64,000 bases of DNA from Rhodobacteraceae bacterium Alg231-30 (GTDB taxonomy: Bacteria; Pseudomonadota; Alphaproteobacteria; Rhodobacterales; Rhodobacteraceae): positions 1,016,767 through 1,080,766 of the forward strand of contig FREU01000001.1 of the NCBI GenBank assembly GCA_900143615.1, in the 5' to 3' direction. A program made the position numbers and the translations under genes. Under the pieces are notes generated by a model, which saw only the letters and a program-made list of their open reading frames with translations, had not been told where the DNA came from and made no database searches. Positions 18,203 through 27,233 of this stretch are shown here, in pieces (positions within the stretch are counted from its first letter, which is position 1; each line of letters begins with the position of its first letter).

Positions 18203-18628
18203 ATGGTGACTATGAGGCAGAGTGAGATATCTGTGCAGACCACGGGCGCTGGACTATATGAAATCACCAATCAGATACGCCAATGGGTGAGCGTGTCGCC
18301 GCAGAGTGGCTTGCTCACGCTTTTTGTGCGCCACACGTCCTGCAGCCTGTTGATACAGGAAAACGCGGACCCCGAAGTTCAGACTGATTTGCAAAACTTC
18401 TTTCATCGTCTAGTTCCTCCGACCTCTGATCCCTCAATGCAGTATTTGACCCATACCTATGAAGGGCCGGATGATATGCCCGCGCATATCAAAGCGGCAA
18501 TGATGCCGGTATCTTTGCCAATTCCGGTGACCGATGGAAGGTTGGCTTTGGGGATGTGGCAAGGAATTTATCTCTTTGAACACAGAAATGCGCCGCACAC
18601 GAGACGTGTAGCGGCGCACCTTGCATGA
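18203..18628 (+). CDS. YjbQ/UPF0047 family protein (secondary thiamine-phosphate synthase type)
   Basis: 141 residues (a start at 18212 is also possible). Conserved family motifs are RHTSCSLLIQENADP, THTYEGPDDMPAHIKAAM, and GMWQGIYLFEHR. The family forms a metal-binding trimer and some members weakly join thiamine precursors, but the physiological role is not settled. It lies between the lipoprotein family and nrdR. Confidence 0.88.
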   Translation: MVTMRQSEISVQTTGAGLYEITNQIRQWVSVSPQSGLLTLFVRHTSCSLLIQENADPEVQTDLQNFFHRLVPPTSDPSMQYLTHTYEGPDDMPAHIKAAMMPVSLPIPVTDGRLALGMWQGIYLFEHRNAPHTRRVAAHLA

Positions 18629-18857
18629 ATAGGCTTGGAGGGCCTTCCTGAATATATAGGGAGTCATCTAAGGTTTGAGAATATGGGAGTTTTGCACATA
18701 TTTTCCCCCGGCCATTTTCCGCTGACATCTGTATGTTGGGGCAGTTGATTTGTCTCTACCCAAACAGTTGTAGCTGTCCTATAGTGCCTGTGGATAACTG
18801 GCGGTTCGCCCCTACAGGCGGTAAACAGAAACCAAGAATAAACGGGGGGGAAGGCCA

Positions 18858-19325
18858 ATGCGCTGTCCGTTTTGCGGAAATATTGACACTCAGGTGAAGG
18901 ATTCACGTCCGGCCGAAGATCATGTTTCAATTCGACGTCGGCGGTTTTGCCCTGCCTGCGGTGGGCGGTTTACGACTTATGAACGCGTTCAGTTGCGAGA
19001 CCTTGTGGTCGTGAAATCCAATGGGCGTCGCGAAGACTTTGACCGCGACAAGCTGGAACGTTCAATCCGAATTTCGATGCAAAAGCGCCCTGTTGAACCT
19101 GAGCGCATTGATCAGATGATTTCAGGTATTGTGCGTCGTTTGGAGAGCATGGGAGAGACCGATATCTCGTCAAAGACTATTGGCGAAATAGTCATGGAAG
19201 CTTTGGCGCGCATCGACACGGTGGCATATGTCCGCTTTGCCAGCGTCTACAAGAACTTTCAGGCCGCCGATGACTTTGATAAGTTCGTGAGTGAACTCCG
19301 TCCCGATCATCCTCCTGAGGAATAA
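18858..19325 (+). CDS. nrdR: Transcriptional repressor NrdR
   Basis: 155 residues. NrdR represses ribonucleotide reductase genes in response to ATP/dATP. The N-terminal zinc ribbon is CPFCG...[15 protein letters not shown], followed by the ATP-cone domain ([33 protein letters not shown]). Length and motifs are normal. It is two bases upstream of ribD, the usual alphaproteobacterial nrdR-ribD order. Confidence 0.97.
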   Translation: MRCPFCGNIDTQVKDSRPAEDHVSIRRRRFCPACGGRFTTYERVQLRDLVVVKSNGRREDFDRDKLERSIRISMQKRPVEPERIDQMISGIVRRLESMGETDISSKTIGEIVMEALARIDTVAYVRFASVYKNFQAADDFDKFVSELRPDHPPEE

Positions 19326-19327
19326 AC

Positions 19328-20425
19328 TTGTCTGACATACGCTTCATGGCGCTGGCCTTATCGTTGGGGCGGCGTGGTCAAGGTTTGAGCTGGCCCAACC
19401 CTGCTGTGGGGTGTGTCATTGTGAAAGACGGCCGCATCGTTGGCCGCGGCTGGACACAGCCTGGTGGTCGACCGCATGCAGAGCCTGTGGCTTTGGCGCA
19501 AGCTGGCGATGCAGCAGCGGGTGCGACCGCGTATGTCACACTCGAACCCTGTGCACATTACGGTCAGACGCCCCCATGTGCCGAGGCACTGATTGCGGCT
19601 AAAGTCGCGCGCGTTGTCGTCGCGATAGAAGACAGCGACGCGCGTGTCGCGGGCAAAGGTCTAGAGATGTTGCGCGCTGCTGGCATTGAGGTTGAAACCG
19701 GTGTTTTGGAAGAAGAAGCGGCCCGTGATTTGCAGGGGTTCTTTCGCAAAACGGATTTGGGTCGTCCATTTCTGACGTTGAAGCTGGCGACCAGTCTGGA
19801 TGGCCGTATTGCAACCGCCACAGGTGAGAGCCAGTGGATCACGGGATCAGCGGCGCGCCGCGAGGTACACGCCATGCGCATGCGGCATGACGCCGTCATG
19901 GTAGGCGGAGGGACAGCCCGTGCGGATGATCCTTCTCTTACGGTGCGTGATATGGGGGTACAGAAACAACCCGTGCGGGTGGTTGTGTCACGTCGGCTGG
20001 ATTTGCCCTTGATGGGCGTCTTGGCGCGCACGGCTCAAGACATACCGGTCTGGATCACTCATGGGAGCGACGCAGATCCAAACCTACAAAGCGTTTGGCG
20101 TGATCTCGGGGCGGAGTTGCTGCCTTGCGCTTTGGAAGGAACACATGTGTCACCGGTGGCGGCGCTTGAGGCCTTGGGGCGCAAAGGTCTGACGCGGGTT
20201 TTCTGCGAAGGTGGGGGGGCTTTGGCCGCGTCATTGCTGACTGCAGATTTGGTCGACGAACTCGTGGTTTTCTCCGCGGGGCTGGCTCTCGGAGCGGAAG
20301 CTTTTCCCGCAATTGGCGCTATGGGTATTGAGCGGCTGGCTGCGGCCCCGAGATTTGAGCGCATTGAGGCGCGTGGGGTTGGCGCTGATGTGTTGACCGT
20401 TTGGCGTAGAACTCAAATTGGCTAA
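19328..20425 (+). CDS. ribD: Bifunctional riboflavin biosynthesis deaminase/reductase RibD
   Basis: 365 residues from a TTG start at 19328 with GAGGA at 19316-19320; the next in-frame ATG is at 19346. RibD deaminates and then reduces the pyrimidine intermediate of riboflavin synthesis. The deaminase zinc site is HAEPVAL and PCAHYGQTPPCAEAL; the C-terminal reductase has SLDGRIATATGESQWITG and VFCEGGGALAASLL. It follows nrdR. The next riboflavin gene, ribE, is 4.7 kb away, past an inserted capsule block on the other strand. Confidence 0.95.
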   Translation: MSDIRFMALALSLGRRGQGLSWPNPAVGCVIVKDGRIVGRGWTQPGGRPHAEPVALAQAGDAAAGATAYVTLEPCAHYGQTPPCAEALIAAKVARVVVAIEDSDARVAGKGLEMLRAAGIEVETGVLEEEAARDLQGFFRKTDLGRPFLTLKLATSLDGRIATATGESQWITGSAARREVHAMRMRHDAVMVGGGTARADDPSLTVRDMGVQKQPVRVVVSRRLDLPLMGVLARTAQDIPVWITHGSDADPNLQSVWRDLGAELLPCALEGTHVSPVAALEALGRKGLTRVFCEGGGALAASLLTADLVDELVVFSAGLALGAEAFPAIGAMGIERLAAAPRFERIEARGVGADVLTVWRRTQIG

Positions 20426-20487
20426 GTCATTCCCGCGGAGGGGCCGTTTTATCCGGCCCGCCAGCGCGGGCGCGCGCGATCCATCGC

Positions 20488-22488
20488 TTAGCGCCAGAGC
20501 GAATGGTAGCTGGCAAGTTTGCCCTGCACTTTTGAAATTAGTCGGTTGGCAATACCAGGATGGGGAATGTTGCCTGTGGCAAGTCGCTCGAGCACGGTTT
20601 CAACGGCGCAAGGTAAGCCGCTGATTGGATCGCGGTAGCGCGGATAATCTATCAAGGTGGCATGTACGAGGCCGCTTATATCCGGCCGCGCTGTGCGTCG
20701 CGTGGGCACTGCGCCACGGTCTTTTGTTAATCCCCATCCAGCGTAAAACGGCGCGCCAAAAGTCACGACAGATACGTCACGGATGAGGGCTTCAAAGCCT
20801 GTGAGAGAGGTCATCGTCCAGACCTCGTCGACTTGTTCCAATAACTGCGCCATGTCTGCGTATTGTAAGACCATGTCGGCCAGATTGGCGGCGTTTGATA
20901 CTGCCCCCGTTCGCAGACCTGCTTCGACGTCGGGATGTGGTTTGTACAACACGATGGCGTCAGGGTTTTCGGATCGCACGAGTTCCAACAACGCTTGGTT
21001 GGTCTTGATGGTGTCGCAGCCGGTTACAATTGAGGCGTCATCCTCGACTTGTCCCGGCACAAGGATCAGGCGGCCTTGGGGCAGGGGGGGCGTCGCCCCG
21101 CCAAGGTTGTATTTGCTAAGCCCCAGTGTACGCAGATCACGGATCAGTTTTTCGGCGCGGTGCTGTTGATCGGGGCGTAAGCTGCTGCGGAGCGCAATCA
21201 GGCGCTCAAGGCGGCTTTCGCTGTTGGGGTCATAGTAAATGCCAAGGTCGTCAGTGACGAGCGAAAGAGGCGGCACAAGTTCAGCCCCCAGGCCGCGAGA
21301 GCGTAGAAACCCGTCCTCTACGCGAATGGCACCTTTAGGCCCGAGTTTGTTCGCCCAAACCATGGATGGGCGGTCTGCACGTTCTTTGTCAAAAGTCAGC
21401 GGTTTTATGGTGCCAAAGAAGCGCTGCAATGGTTTGCGTTTCCATAAGCGCATGCCAAAGGCCGCCCAGCCGTGGCGGTCGGCGCGCCAGGCACGGGCTT
21501 GGGCTTCTAGTTGATCAATGACATCTTCGAGCTGGCATAGCTGGTCCGAACAGGGGTTGTACCATCGCGGATAGAGGATCATGGCAGCGGCAAATAGCTG
21601 AGCGCGGGTTAGAATGCGTTGGCGGCGCGGGACAGGGAATTCATCGGTAGTCAGGCCCCAGCCCGCATAAAAAGGTTGGCCAAAGACGCGGGGTTTATGA
21701 CCTGCAAAGATCGCTTCGAACCCCATTTGAGACGACAGTGTATAAACGCCTACAGCGCCTTCAAATAAAACCCAAGGGCTGTAGGCCTCGGTACACAGGC
21801 TGACCCGAGCTGTGACATCATCCGGTCCGTAAAAACCGTCTCGTTTGCCGTGTGCGGTTTCCGGATGGGTCTTGATCAGGACTGGACAGCCTGGGTGCTC
21901 TTCTTGGGCCATGACCAGCATTTCGCGAAATCGCGCGTCTGTGCCCCCAGAGGCTTTGACTGAGGCATCGCCACGTGTTTGGTCGATGACCAAAACATAT
22001 CCAGGGGCAGGTGGCGGCAAGTCCGGTTCCACTGCGGCATATTTGGTGAGGTGCGCCTCCTGCAGTCGCGCGATGGCGGCGCGCGCACGGTTTAGCAGCG
22101 CTGAGTCGTCCAATGGATGTGTGACGAGCAGGTCTTCTAAGTCAGACGGAATGCTTGGATCAAAATGCGGCGATTCTTGATCAATCAATAGTCCGATAGG
22201 TGGTTCACCAGCGACGCGACCCGGATGAAGGGAGCGCAGCAGGGCATCTTCAATGAAGAGTTTTTTCGCATTTGTACGATCGGAAACCGAATGTCCACGA
22301 TGGGCTGTCGGACTTTGTCCCCATATGGCGATTTGGTCCTCGGAATTAGGCCAGCCTAGGCGAAGATCGTATCCTGCAAGCTTGAGAATGCGGCGCAGTC
22401 TCTTTTGGCGATAAAACCCACCGTTGAATGCAAAAAGCCGCCGAGAGCTTGAGCTTTCGGCGGCTTGAGTGCGTGGATCGTGGTTCAC
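20488..22488 (-). CDS. kpsC: Capsular polysaccharide Kdo-transferase/export protein KpsC
   Basis: 666 residues with an internal duplication: FGQPFYAGWGLTTDEFPVPRRQR-type and FGAPFYAGWGLTKDRGAVPTRR-type blocks, each with a preceding KTHPE or KPHPD motif. This is the two-domain layout of KpsC, which adds alternating Kdo residues to the lipid linker of capsules exported by ABC transporters. It lies three bases after the Wza-like lipoprotein gene, so they are co-transcribed. No kpsM/T transporter genes are in the window. Confidence 0.88.
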   Translation of the reverse strand: MNHDPRTQAAESSSSRRLFAFNGGFYRQKRLRRILKLAGYDLRLGWPNSEDQIAIWGQSPTAHRGHSVSDRTNAKKLFIEDALLRSLHPGRVAGEPPIGLLIDQESPHFDPSIPSDLEDLLVTHPLDDSALLNRARAAIARLQEAHLTKYAAVEPDLPPPAPGYVLVIDQTRGDASVKASGGTDARFREMLVMAQEEHPGCPVLIKTHPETAHGKRDGFYGPDDVTARVSLCTEAYSPWVLFEGAVGVYTLSSQMGFEAIFAGHKPRVFGQPFYAGWGLTTDEFPVPRRQRILTRAQLFAAAMILYPRWYNPCSDQLCQLEDVIDQLEAQARAWRADRHGWAAFGMRLWKRKPLQRFFGTIKPLTFDKERADRPSMVWANKLGPKGAIRVEDGFLRSRGLGAELVPPLSLVTDDLGIYYDPNSESRLERLIALRSSLRPDQQHRAEKLIRDLRTLGLSKYNLGGATPPLPQGRLILVPGQVEDDASIVTGCDTIKTNQALLELVRSENPDAIVLYKPHPDVEAGLRTGAVSNAANLADMVLQYADMAQLLEQVDEVWTMTSLTGFEALIRDVSVVTFGAPFYAGWGLTKDRGAVPTRRTARPDISGLVHATLIDYPRYRDPISGLPCAVETVLERLATGNIPHPGIANRLISKVQGKLASYHSLWR

Positions 22489-22490
22489 AG

Positions 22491-23627
22491 TCAGAGGCTG
22501 CCCAAACCGCTGAGCGTGTCAGCCGAGGTCAGTGTACCCGTGATAGCTGCGATAGTTTTGTTCCATGTGGTGATCGGTGCTTCGGTCACATAGAGCGTGT
22601 CGCTGTCGCGGATGACAAAATCGCGCGCCATGAACATGCCGTTGGGTTTGGTGAGGTCCAGAACGTAGACCATGCGCTGTGCGCCGATCAGATCAGAGCG
22701 GCCCAAAACGTCATTAGCTATGGTGTCCGCTTCGTTGCGGAAGACAAAAACGCCGGTTGGATCGCCTGTCGTGGGGGTGAGCCCGCCGACCTGCGCCAAT
22801 GCCTCAATGGCTGACAGGTCCTTGGTGAAGAAGTTCACGCGGCTTTGGGTGCCGGTGGCGCCCATCGCGGTAAAGGCGCGGGTGTCTTCTTCGACCAAAA
22901 TGCGATCTCCGCCACGCAGAGCGATGTCGAGTTCTGGGTTTTCATACAAATCCTGGAACCAGATTTTCCCCGAGGTATTACCTCGGAGAACTGTGATCTG
23001 GGCAATTTCCGGAACGATGGTTACACCGCCGGCATTGGCCAGCATGGTCGAAAGCGTACGTGTCGGACGCTCGATCGGGTAAACGCCTTGTGCGCCCACG
23101 GTGCCGACCAGAGAAACCGTTGCGCCATCCCCCGCAGCACGGCGAACTTCGACTTGGGGGTCGGGGGTTTGCTCTTCGAGTTTGGCCGAAATGATGCGGC
23201 GGATGCTTTCAGGCGTGTTGCCTGCGGCCCGGATGCGACCAGCATAAGGTACAAAGATAAAGCCTGCGCCATCAACCTGGACTTCTTCCAGCACGGCGGC
23301 AACTTGGCCTTCGGGGCCAAGTAGGGGTTTGTCTACGTTTTCCCAAATGGTCAGTGCCAGAATGTCGCCAGGACGAATTGTGTCTGAGCCAAGCTGTCCG
23401 GCGCTTTGGAAAGCACTGTCAAAGCCCAATGCGGGCACCACAGCGGTGCTGCGCGTTACCCTGTCGTTGACCGAAACAATGAAGGCATCGCCTTCACGTT
23501 GTACGGAGCCAGCGTAGATTTCGCGCTTGTTCGGGCCGGGGCGTGGGATCAATGTGCATGACGAAACAAATGCCGCCAAAGTCACGATTGCGACGCACTT
23601 CGCCCATCGAGTTTCTAAGGGTTTCAC
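22491..23627 (-). CDS. Polysaccharide export lipoprotein (Wza/KpsD type)
   Basis: 378 residues from a GTG start (23627) with GGAG upstream. A lipoprotein signal ends at AAFVSSC. The poly_export motif RPGDILALTIWENVDKPLL is followed by SLBB-type segments (VDGAGFIFVPYAGRIRAAGNTPE; VGAQGVYPIERPTRTLSTMLANAGG; ALRGGDRILVEED). It should form the outer-membrane channel for a capsular polysaccharide. It is followed by kpsC and preceded by kpsS. Confidence 0.9.
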   Translation of the reverse strand: MKPLETRWAKCVAIVTLAAFVSSCTLIPRPGPNKREIYAGSVQREGDAFIVSVNDRVTRSTAVVPALGFDSAFQSAGQLGSDTIRPGDILALTIWENVDKPLLGPEGQVAAVLEEVQVDGAGFIFVPYAGRIRAAGNTPESIRRIISAKLEEQTPDPQVEVRRAAGDGATVSLVGTVGAQGVYPIERPTRTLSTMLANAGGVTIVPEIAQITVLRGNTSGKIWFQDLYENPELDIALRGGDRILVEEDTRAFTAMGATGTQSRVNFFTKDLSAIEALAQVGGLTPTTGDPTGVFVFRNEADTIANDVLGRSDLIGAQRMVYVLDLTKPNGMFMARDFVIRDSDTLYVTEAPITTWNKTIAAITGTLTSADTLSGLGSL

Positions 23628-23723
23628 TGCTCGGTCTCCTCGACCTGTTATTATTCTGCCTCAACTTTTTCAGACAAGGTATCGGAATCCGTAAGAAAAA
23701 TCTAGCGCTAGACCTAGTGTTGT

Positions 23724-25016
23724 TTACTTCACCAGACGCAACTGTTGCCTTGGAGCCGCTGTTCCGGTTTCCAATGCGTCGTATGGATCATCCGCAGCAA
23801 GCATCATATCGACGACATGGCGCATCAATTGGCGGCGACCGCGGGCGGAATAAAAGCCGCCAGCAACCTGACTGGTTTCAAGCAGATAGCGGCGATAGGT
23901 CTTATACGCGCGGTTGTCAGGGCGATTGGCGGCGGCAAAAAAATCGCTCAAAGGCTGGGTGCTGACAAACTCGGGTTGGTTGAACACGGCATTGCCAAAA
24001 GCCTTGAGCGGAATGCCGCGCCAAAGTACTTGTTGAGCTGCAGTAGAGTTCACAGTGACAGCTGTGCGGGCATCGTTGAGCAGCTGCGCCAACTTACCGC
24101 CGCGCACGTAGTGGATGCGGTCGCGCACGCCGTGTTTCTCGGCCAGCCGGTATATTTCGCGGCGCAGCGGCACGCGGCCATCTTCTAGAGGATGGGCCTT
24201 GAATACGAGGTGATGATGGCGTGGTGCGCCTGCGGCAAACCCTTCGATTACCACGGCGAGAAAATCGGTCATACTGTCAAACGGCGAATGCATCTGGAAG
24301 CTGCTGTCATGTTCGAGTTGCAGCAGAGCAAGATGATAGGGGAAGCCGCCGTATTTGATCCGCAGCGTGGCAATGCGTCGCCCGATTGCCAGGAAAGGCA
24401 TCAACAGAAGACGTTGTATATAAAGCTGAAATTCGCGGGTCACCGGCAGAGACCGGTGCGGTTTGAAATTGCGATACTTGCGGTTGGCGAACATCACAAA
24501 CCAATGATAGAGCGCGCCGTAAAACACATGTTGGCGCATGTCCCCCCAATGGCCTGGGGGCAGAGGCGCCTCCATGTCTGACCCTTCCAATGCCTTGTCC
24601 ATGTCGCAGATGCTCATGTCCATCAGGCGAGAATGCCCGTTGGAGCCACCACGTTCGTATGTCACCCAATAGGGGCGCAAATAGCCCTCTTCAAAGACGT
24701 GAATGCGCAGACCTGCGGCGCGGGCGATTTCGACGGCTTGGGCGTGTATCGGACGGGTGTCACCATAGAGCACAATATCGCTGATTTCTTTGTCTTTGAG
24801 CTGGGACGCGAAGAAGTCTGGCCATGTTTCGGGGATGTCCAAAAACGGGATATAGCTTGAACGTTCCGGCCAAAATGCGCGATCACCGGCGTTAAAGCCA
24901 ATGCGCCATGTCCGGGCGCCAGAGCGACGAAGCATACGAGAAAGTCCTGCAAATACAGGGCCGTGTGGCCCTTGCAGGAACAAGAATTTTCTGTTTTCTC
25001 CGCTCGGCATGGTCAT
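23724..25016 (-). CDS. kpsS: Capsule polysaccharide Kdo-transferase/export protein KpsS
   Basis: About 430 residues from the ATG at 25016 or 25010; the frame is open upstream to a TTG at 25040. Motifs: FLFLQGPHGPVFAGLSRMLR near the start, FEEGYLRPYWVTYERGG, FKAHPLEDGR, and the late TVNSTAAQQVLWRGIPLKAFG. KpsS adds the first Kdo to phosphatidylglycerol for ABC-type capsules. It is about 100 bases upstream of the export lipoprotein gene in the same direction. Confidence 0.86.
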   Translation of the reverse strand: MTMPSGENRKFLFLQGPHGPVFAGLSRMLRRSGARTWRIGFNAGDRAFWPERSSYIPFLDIPETWPDFFASQLKDKEISDIVLYGDTRPIHAQAVEIARAAGLRIHVFEEGYLRPYWVTYERGGSNGHSRLMDMSICDMDKALEGSDMEAPLPPGHWGDMRQHVFYGALYHWFVMFANRKYRNFKPHRSLPVTREFQLYIQRLLLMPFLAIGRRIATLRIKYGGFPYHLALLQLEHDSSFQMHSPFDSMTDFLAVVIEGFAAGAPRHHHLVFKAHPLEDGRVPLRREIYRLAEKHGVRDRIHYVRGGKLAQLLNDARTAVTVNSTAAQQVLWRGIPLKAFGNAVFNQPEFVSTQPLSDFFAAANRPDNRAYKTYRRYLLETSQVAGGFYSARGRRQLMRHVVDMMLAADDPYDALETGTAAPRQQLRLVK

Positions 25017-25160
25017 TTCAATCCAAGTTATACGCAACAACTTTTAGAGACGTTAGTCTTTCCTTGAGGCGGAAATATGGTCGCAGTTTGCCAAACTCTG
25101 GCACTTGTCTGCAAAGGCGCGGAAGGATAGGTCTGTGGCGTTCATAAAACGGGGACAGAT

Positions 25161-25751
25161 ATGTTCACAGGCATCGTTACAGATTTGGGTGAAATTCGTG
25201 CGCTGGAGAAGCGCGGAGATTTGCGCGCGCGGATTGCGACATCGTATGACACGGCGGGCATTGATATTGGTGCCTCGATTGCCAGTGACGGCGTTTGCTT
25301 GACAGTGATCGAACTTGGAAGCGATTGGTATGATGTGGAAATTTCCGCTGAAACCGTTTCAAAAACCAATCTGGGAGCTTGGGCCGAAGGGCGCAAAGTG
25401 AACCTTGAGCGGTCTTTGAAAGTGGGTGACGAGCTGGGAGGTCATATCGTGTCGGGCCATGTGGATGGTGTGGCAGAAATCGTCGAAATGCGTGACGAAG
25501 GTGACAGTACACGCTTTACGTTCCGCGCGCCTGAGGCGCTGGCAAAATTTATCGCGCCTAAGGGATCTGTTGCGTTGAACGGCACCTCATTGACCGTGAA
25601 TGAAGTGGATAATTGTGATTTTGGCATCAATATTATTCCGCACACCAAAGAGGTCACGACTTGGGGTTCTGCCCAAGTTGGCGACATGGTGAATTTGGAA
25701 ATCGATACGCTGGCACGCTATGTGGCACGACTTGCCGAGATGAATGGTTAA
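25161..25751 (+). CDS. ribE: Riboflavin synthase alpha chain
   Basis: 196 residues. The enzyme dismutates two lumazines into riboflavin. The two homologous barrel halves begin MFTGIVTDLGEI and GGHIVSGHVDGVAEI; SDGVCLTVIELG and LNGTSLTVNEV are the paired substrate-binding blocks. It is separated from ribD by the capsule block and from ribB by five other genes or elements. No FMN riboswitch was seen upstream. Confidence 0.96.
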   Translation: MFTGIVTDLGEIRALEKRGDLRARIATSYDTAGIDIGASIASDGVCLTVIELGSDWYDVEISAETVSKTNLGAWAEGRKVNLERSLKVGDELGGHIVSGHVDGVAEIVEMRDEGDSTRFTFRAPEALAKFIAPKGSVALNGTSLTVNEVDNCDFGINIIPHTKEVTTWGSAQVGDMVNLEIDTLARYVARLAEMNG

Positions 25752-25776
25752 CGGCGCAAAACACTGAAAAATCCAC

Positions 25777-25820
25777 GTCGGTATTACGTCGGTATCGCGA
25801 CGGTATTGCGACGGTGGCGT
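25777..25820. repeat. Four tandem 11-bp repeats
   Basis: Four head-to-tail 11-base units: CGTCGGTATTA, CGTCGGTATCG, CGACGGTATTG, CGACGGTGGCG. The period is close to one DNA turn. They lie between ribE and the sigma-factor gene, about 130 bases upstream of the latter. Confidence 0.8.
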
Positions 25821-25948
25821 TTTTTGGCAAATTACGACGTTAACGAGTGGACTCAAGTCGGACCAAAACCGGACGCGTGGCGGCCGGGGCTTGACGTTCT
25901 GGGTGGGCTTTCCCACGTTTTGGGCCTGTCGCAGTGAGGATGCCCGCC

Positions 25949-26494
25949 ATGCAATTAGATAAGATTTGGGATCAGTATCGCGATGCTTTGCGCGGATTTC
26001 TACGCAAGCGCGTGGATGACGAAGATGATGTCGAAGACCTGTTGCAAGAGGTGCTGATCAAAACCCATGCCAATATAGCTGGTCTGCGCGATGCGGGCGC
26101 GCTGCGCGGATGGCTGTTTCAGGTGGCCCGCAATGCGGTGATGGATTTTTACCGCCGCAAGGGGCGGGCACAGGATGTCGCGGTTGAGGATCCTTGGTAT
26201 GGCGACGGTCCGGATGAGAGCGTGCATCGCGACCTTGAGGGCTGTGTGCAGCCGTTTTTGAATGCGTTGCCTGCGGCGGATGCGGATTTGCTGCGCGCGG
26301 TTGATTTGGGCGGGCAGTCGCAGAAATCATATGCGGCGGAACATGACCTGAGCTATTCGACCCTGAAAAGCCGTGTTCAGGCCGCGCGCGCCAAGCTGGC
26401 GGCGCAATACCAGAGCTGTTGTCGTTTTGAGTTGAACGCGCGTGGCGAGCTGGTTCAATTCCAGCGTCGGGATGGGCCGTGCGACGGCTGCTGA
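25949..26494 (+). CDS. ECF-type RNA polymerase sigma factor (SigZ-like) with Cys-rich tail
   Basis: 181 residues from the ATG at 25949 (an ATG at 25940 is in frame). Region 2 includes DVEDLLQEVLIKTH and GWLFQVARNAVMDFYRR; region 4 includes GGQSQKSYAAEHDLSYSTLKSRVQAARAKL. The C-terminal tail has four cysteines (a CC pair and CDGC) about 20 residues apart, which could bind a metal or sense redox state. No anti-sigma gene adjoins. It may be regulated by the 11-bp repeat array upstream. Confidence 0.85.
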   Translation: MQLDKIWDQYRDALRGFLRKRVDDEDDVEDLLQEVLIKTHANIAGLRDAGALRGWLFQVARNAVMDFYRRKGRAQDVAVEDPWYGDGPDESVHRDLEGCVQPFLNALPAADADLLRAVDLGGQSQKSYAAEHDLSYSTLKSRVQAARAKLAAQYQSCCRFELNARGELVQFQRRDGPCDGC

Positions 26495-26670
26495 TCCTGC
26501 CTTGACGCAGTGGATATGATGCATATATCGCCGTCACACCGATGAAGGATATTTATGCGCAGAAAACACATGCTGACTGTTTTGGTATCGTAACGCCGCT
26601 CTTGTGGAGGGGTGAAATTATCTGTGGCGCACTGCTTCTGTGGCGGACTGCGTCAAATCGGGAGTTCACA

Positions 26671-27120
26671 ATGGAACACTCAAATTTTTCAATCCGGGGC
26701 TATAAGGCTGCGGACAATACTCCGCTGACGGATATCTGGTTCGCGGCCTCTCAAATCGCGCATGGTTTTTTGGGCGCGGAAACTTTGCTGGCGCATAAAC
26801 AGCTGGTGTCCGACATCTATCTGCCGCAGGCCGAAACATGGGTTGCGGAGCTGAACGGGAAACCCGTCGGGTTTCTTGGGTTACTAGAAAACCATATCGG
26901 CGGGATTTTTGTCGATCCGGCCTGTCAGGGGCAGGGCATCGGGCGCAAATTGATCGCGCATGGTTTGTCGATCCGTTCAGAATTGACGCTGGATGTTTAT
27001 GCGCGCAACGCGGCCACACATGAGTTCTATCGCAAGTTGGGGTTCGTTGAGACATCGCGGCGCGATCAGGACGCTCAAGGATTGCCGTTTGAAGAAATCT
27101 CGATGCTTCTGAAAAAGTAA
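26671..27120 (+). CDS. GNAT family N-acetyltransferase
   Basis: 149 residues from the ATG at 26671 (GGAG at 26661-26664); the longer open frame upstream is not supported by a ribosome site. The acetyl-CoA loop is FVDPACQGQGIGRKLIAHG, followed by LDVYARNAATHEFYRKLGFVE, typical of GNAT enzymes. Substrate unknown. A terminator follows. Confidence 0.9.
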   Translation: MEHSNFSIRGYKAADNTPLTDIWFAASQIAHGFLGAETLLAHKQLVSDIYLPQAETWVAELNGKPVGFLGLLENHIGGIFVDPACQGQGIGRKLIAHGLSIRSELTLDVYARNAATHEFYRKLGFVETSRRDQDAQGLPFEEISMLLKK

Positions 27121-27127
27121 GAGATCG

Positions 27128-27156
27128 GAGCGGTGCGGTTGCGCCGCTCTTTTTTT
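27128..27156 (+). terminator. Rho-independent terminator after the GNAT gene
   Basis: Stem GAGCGG/CCGCTC followed by a run of seven T, eight bases after the acetyltransferase stop. Confidence 0.85.
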
Positions 27157-27233
27157 GCGAAATCTGCAGAAATTTTTCGTCCTTTTTTGTGGCCAAGCGT
27201 CTTGGGGGCAAAGAGATCAAAAGGACATTCAAA

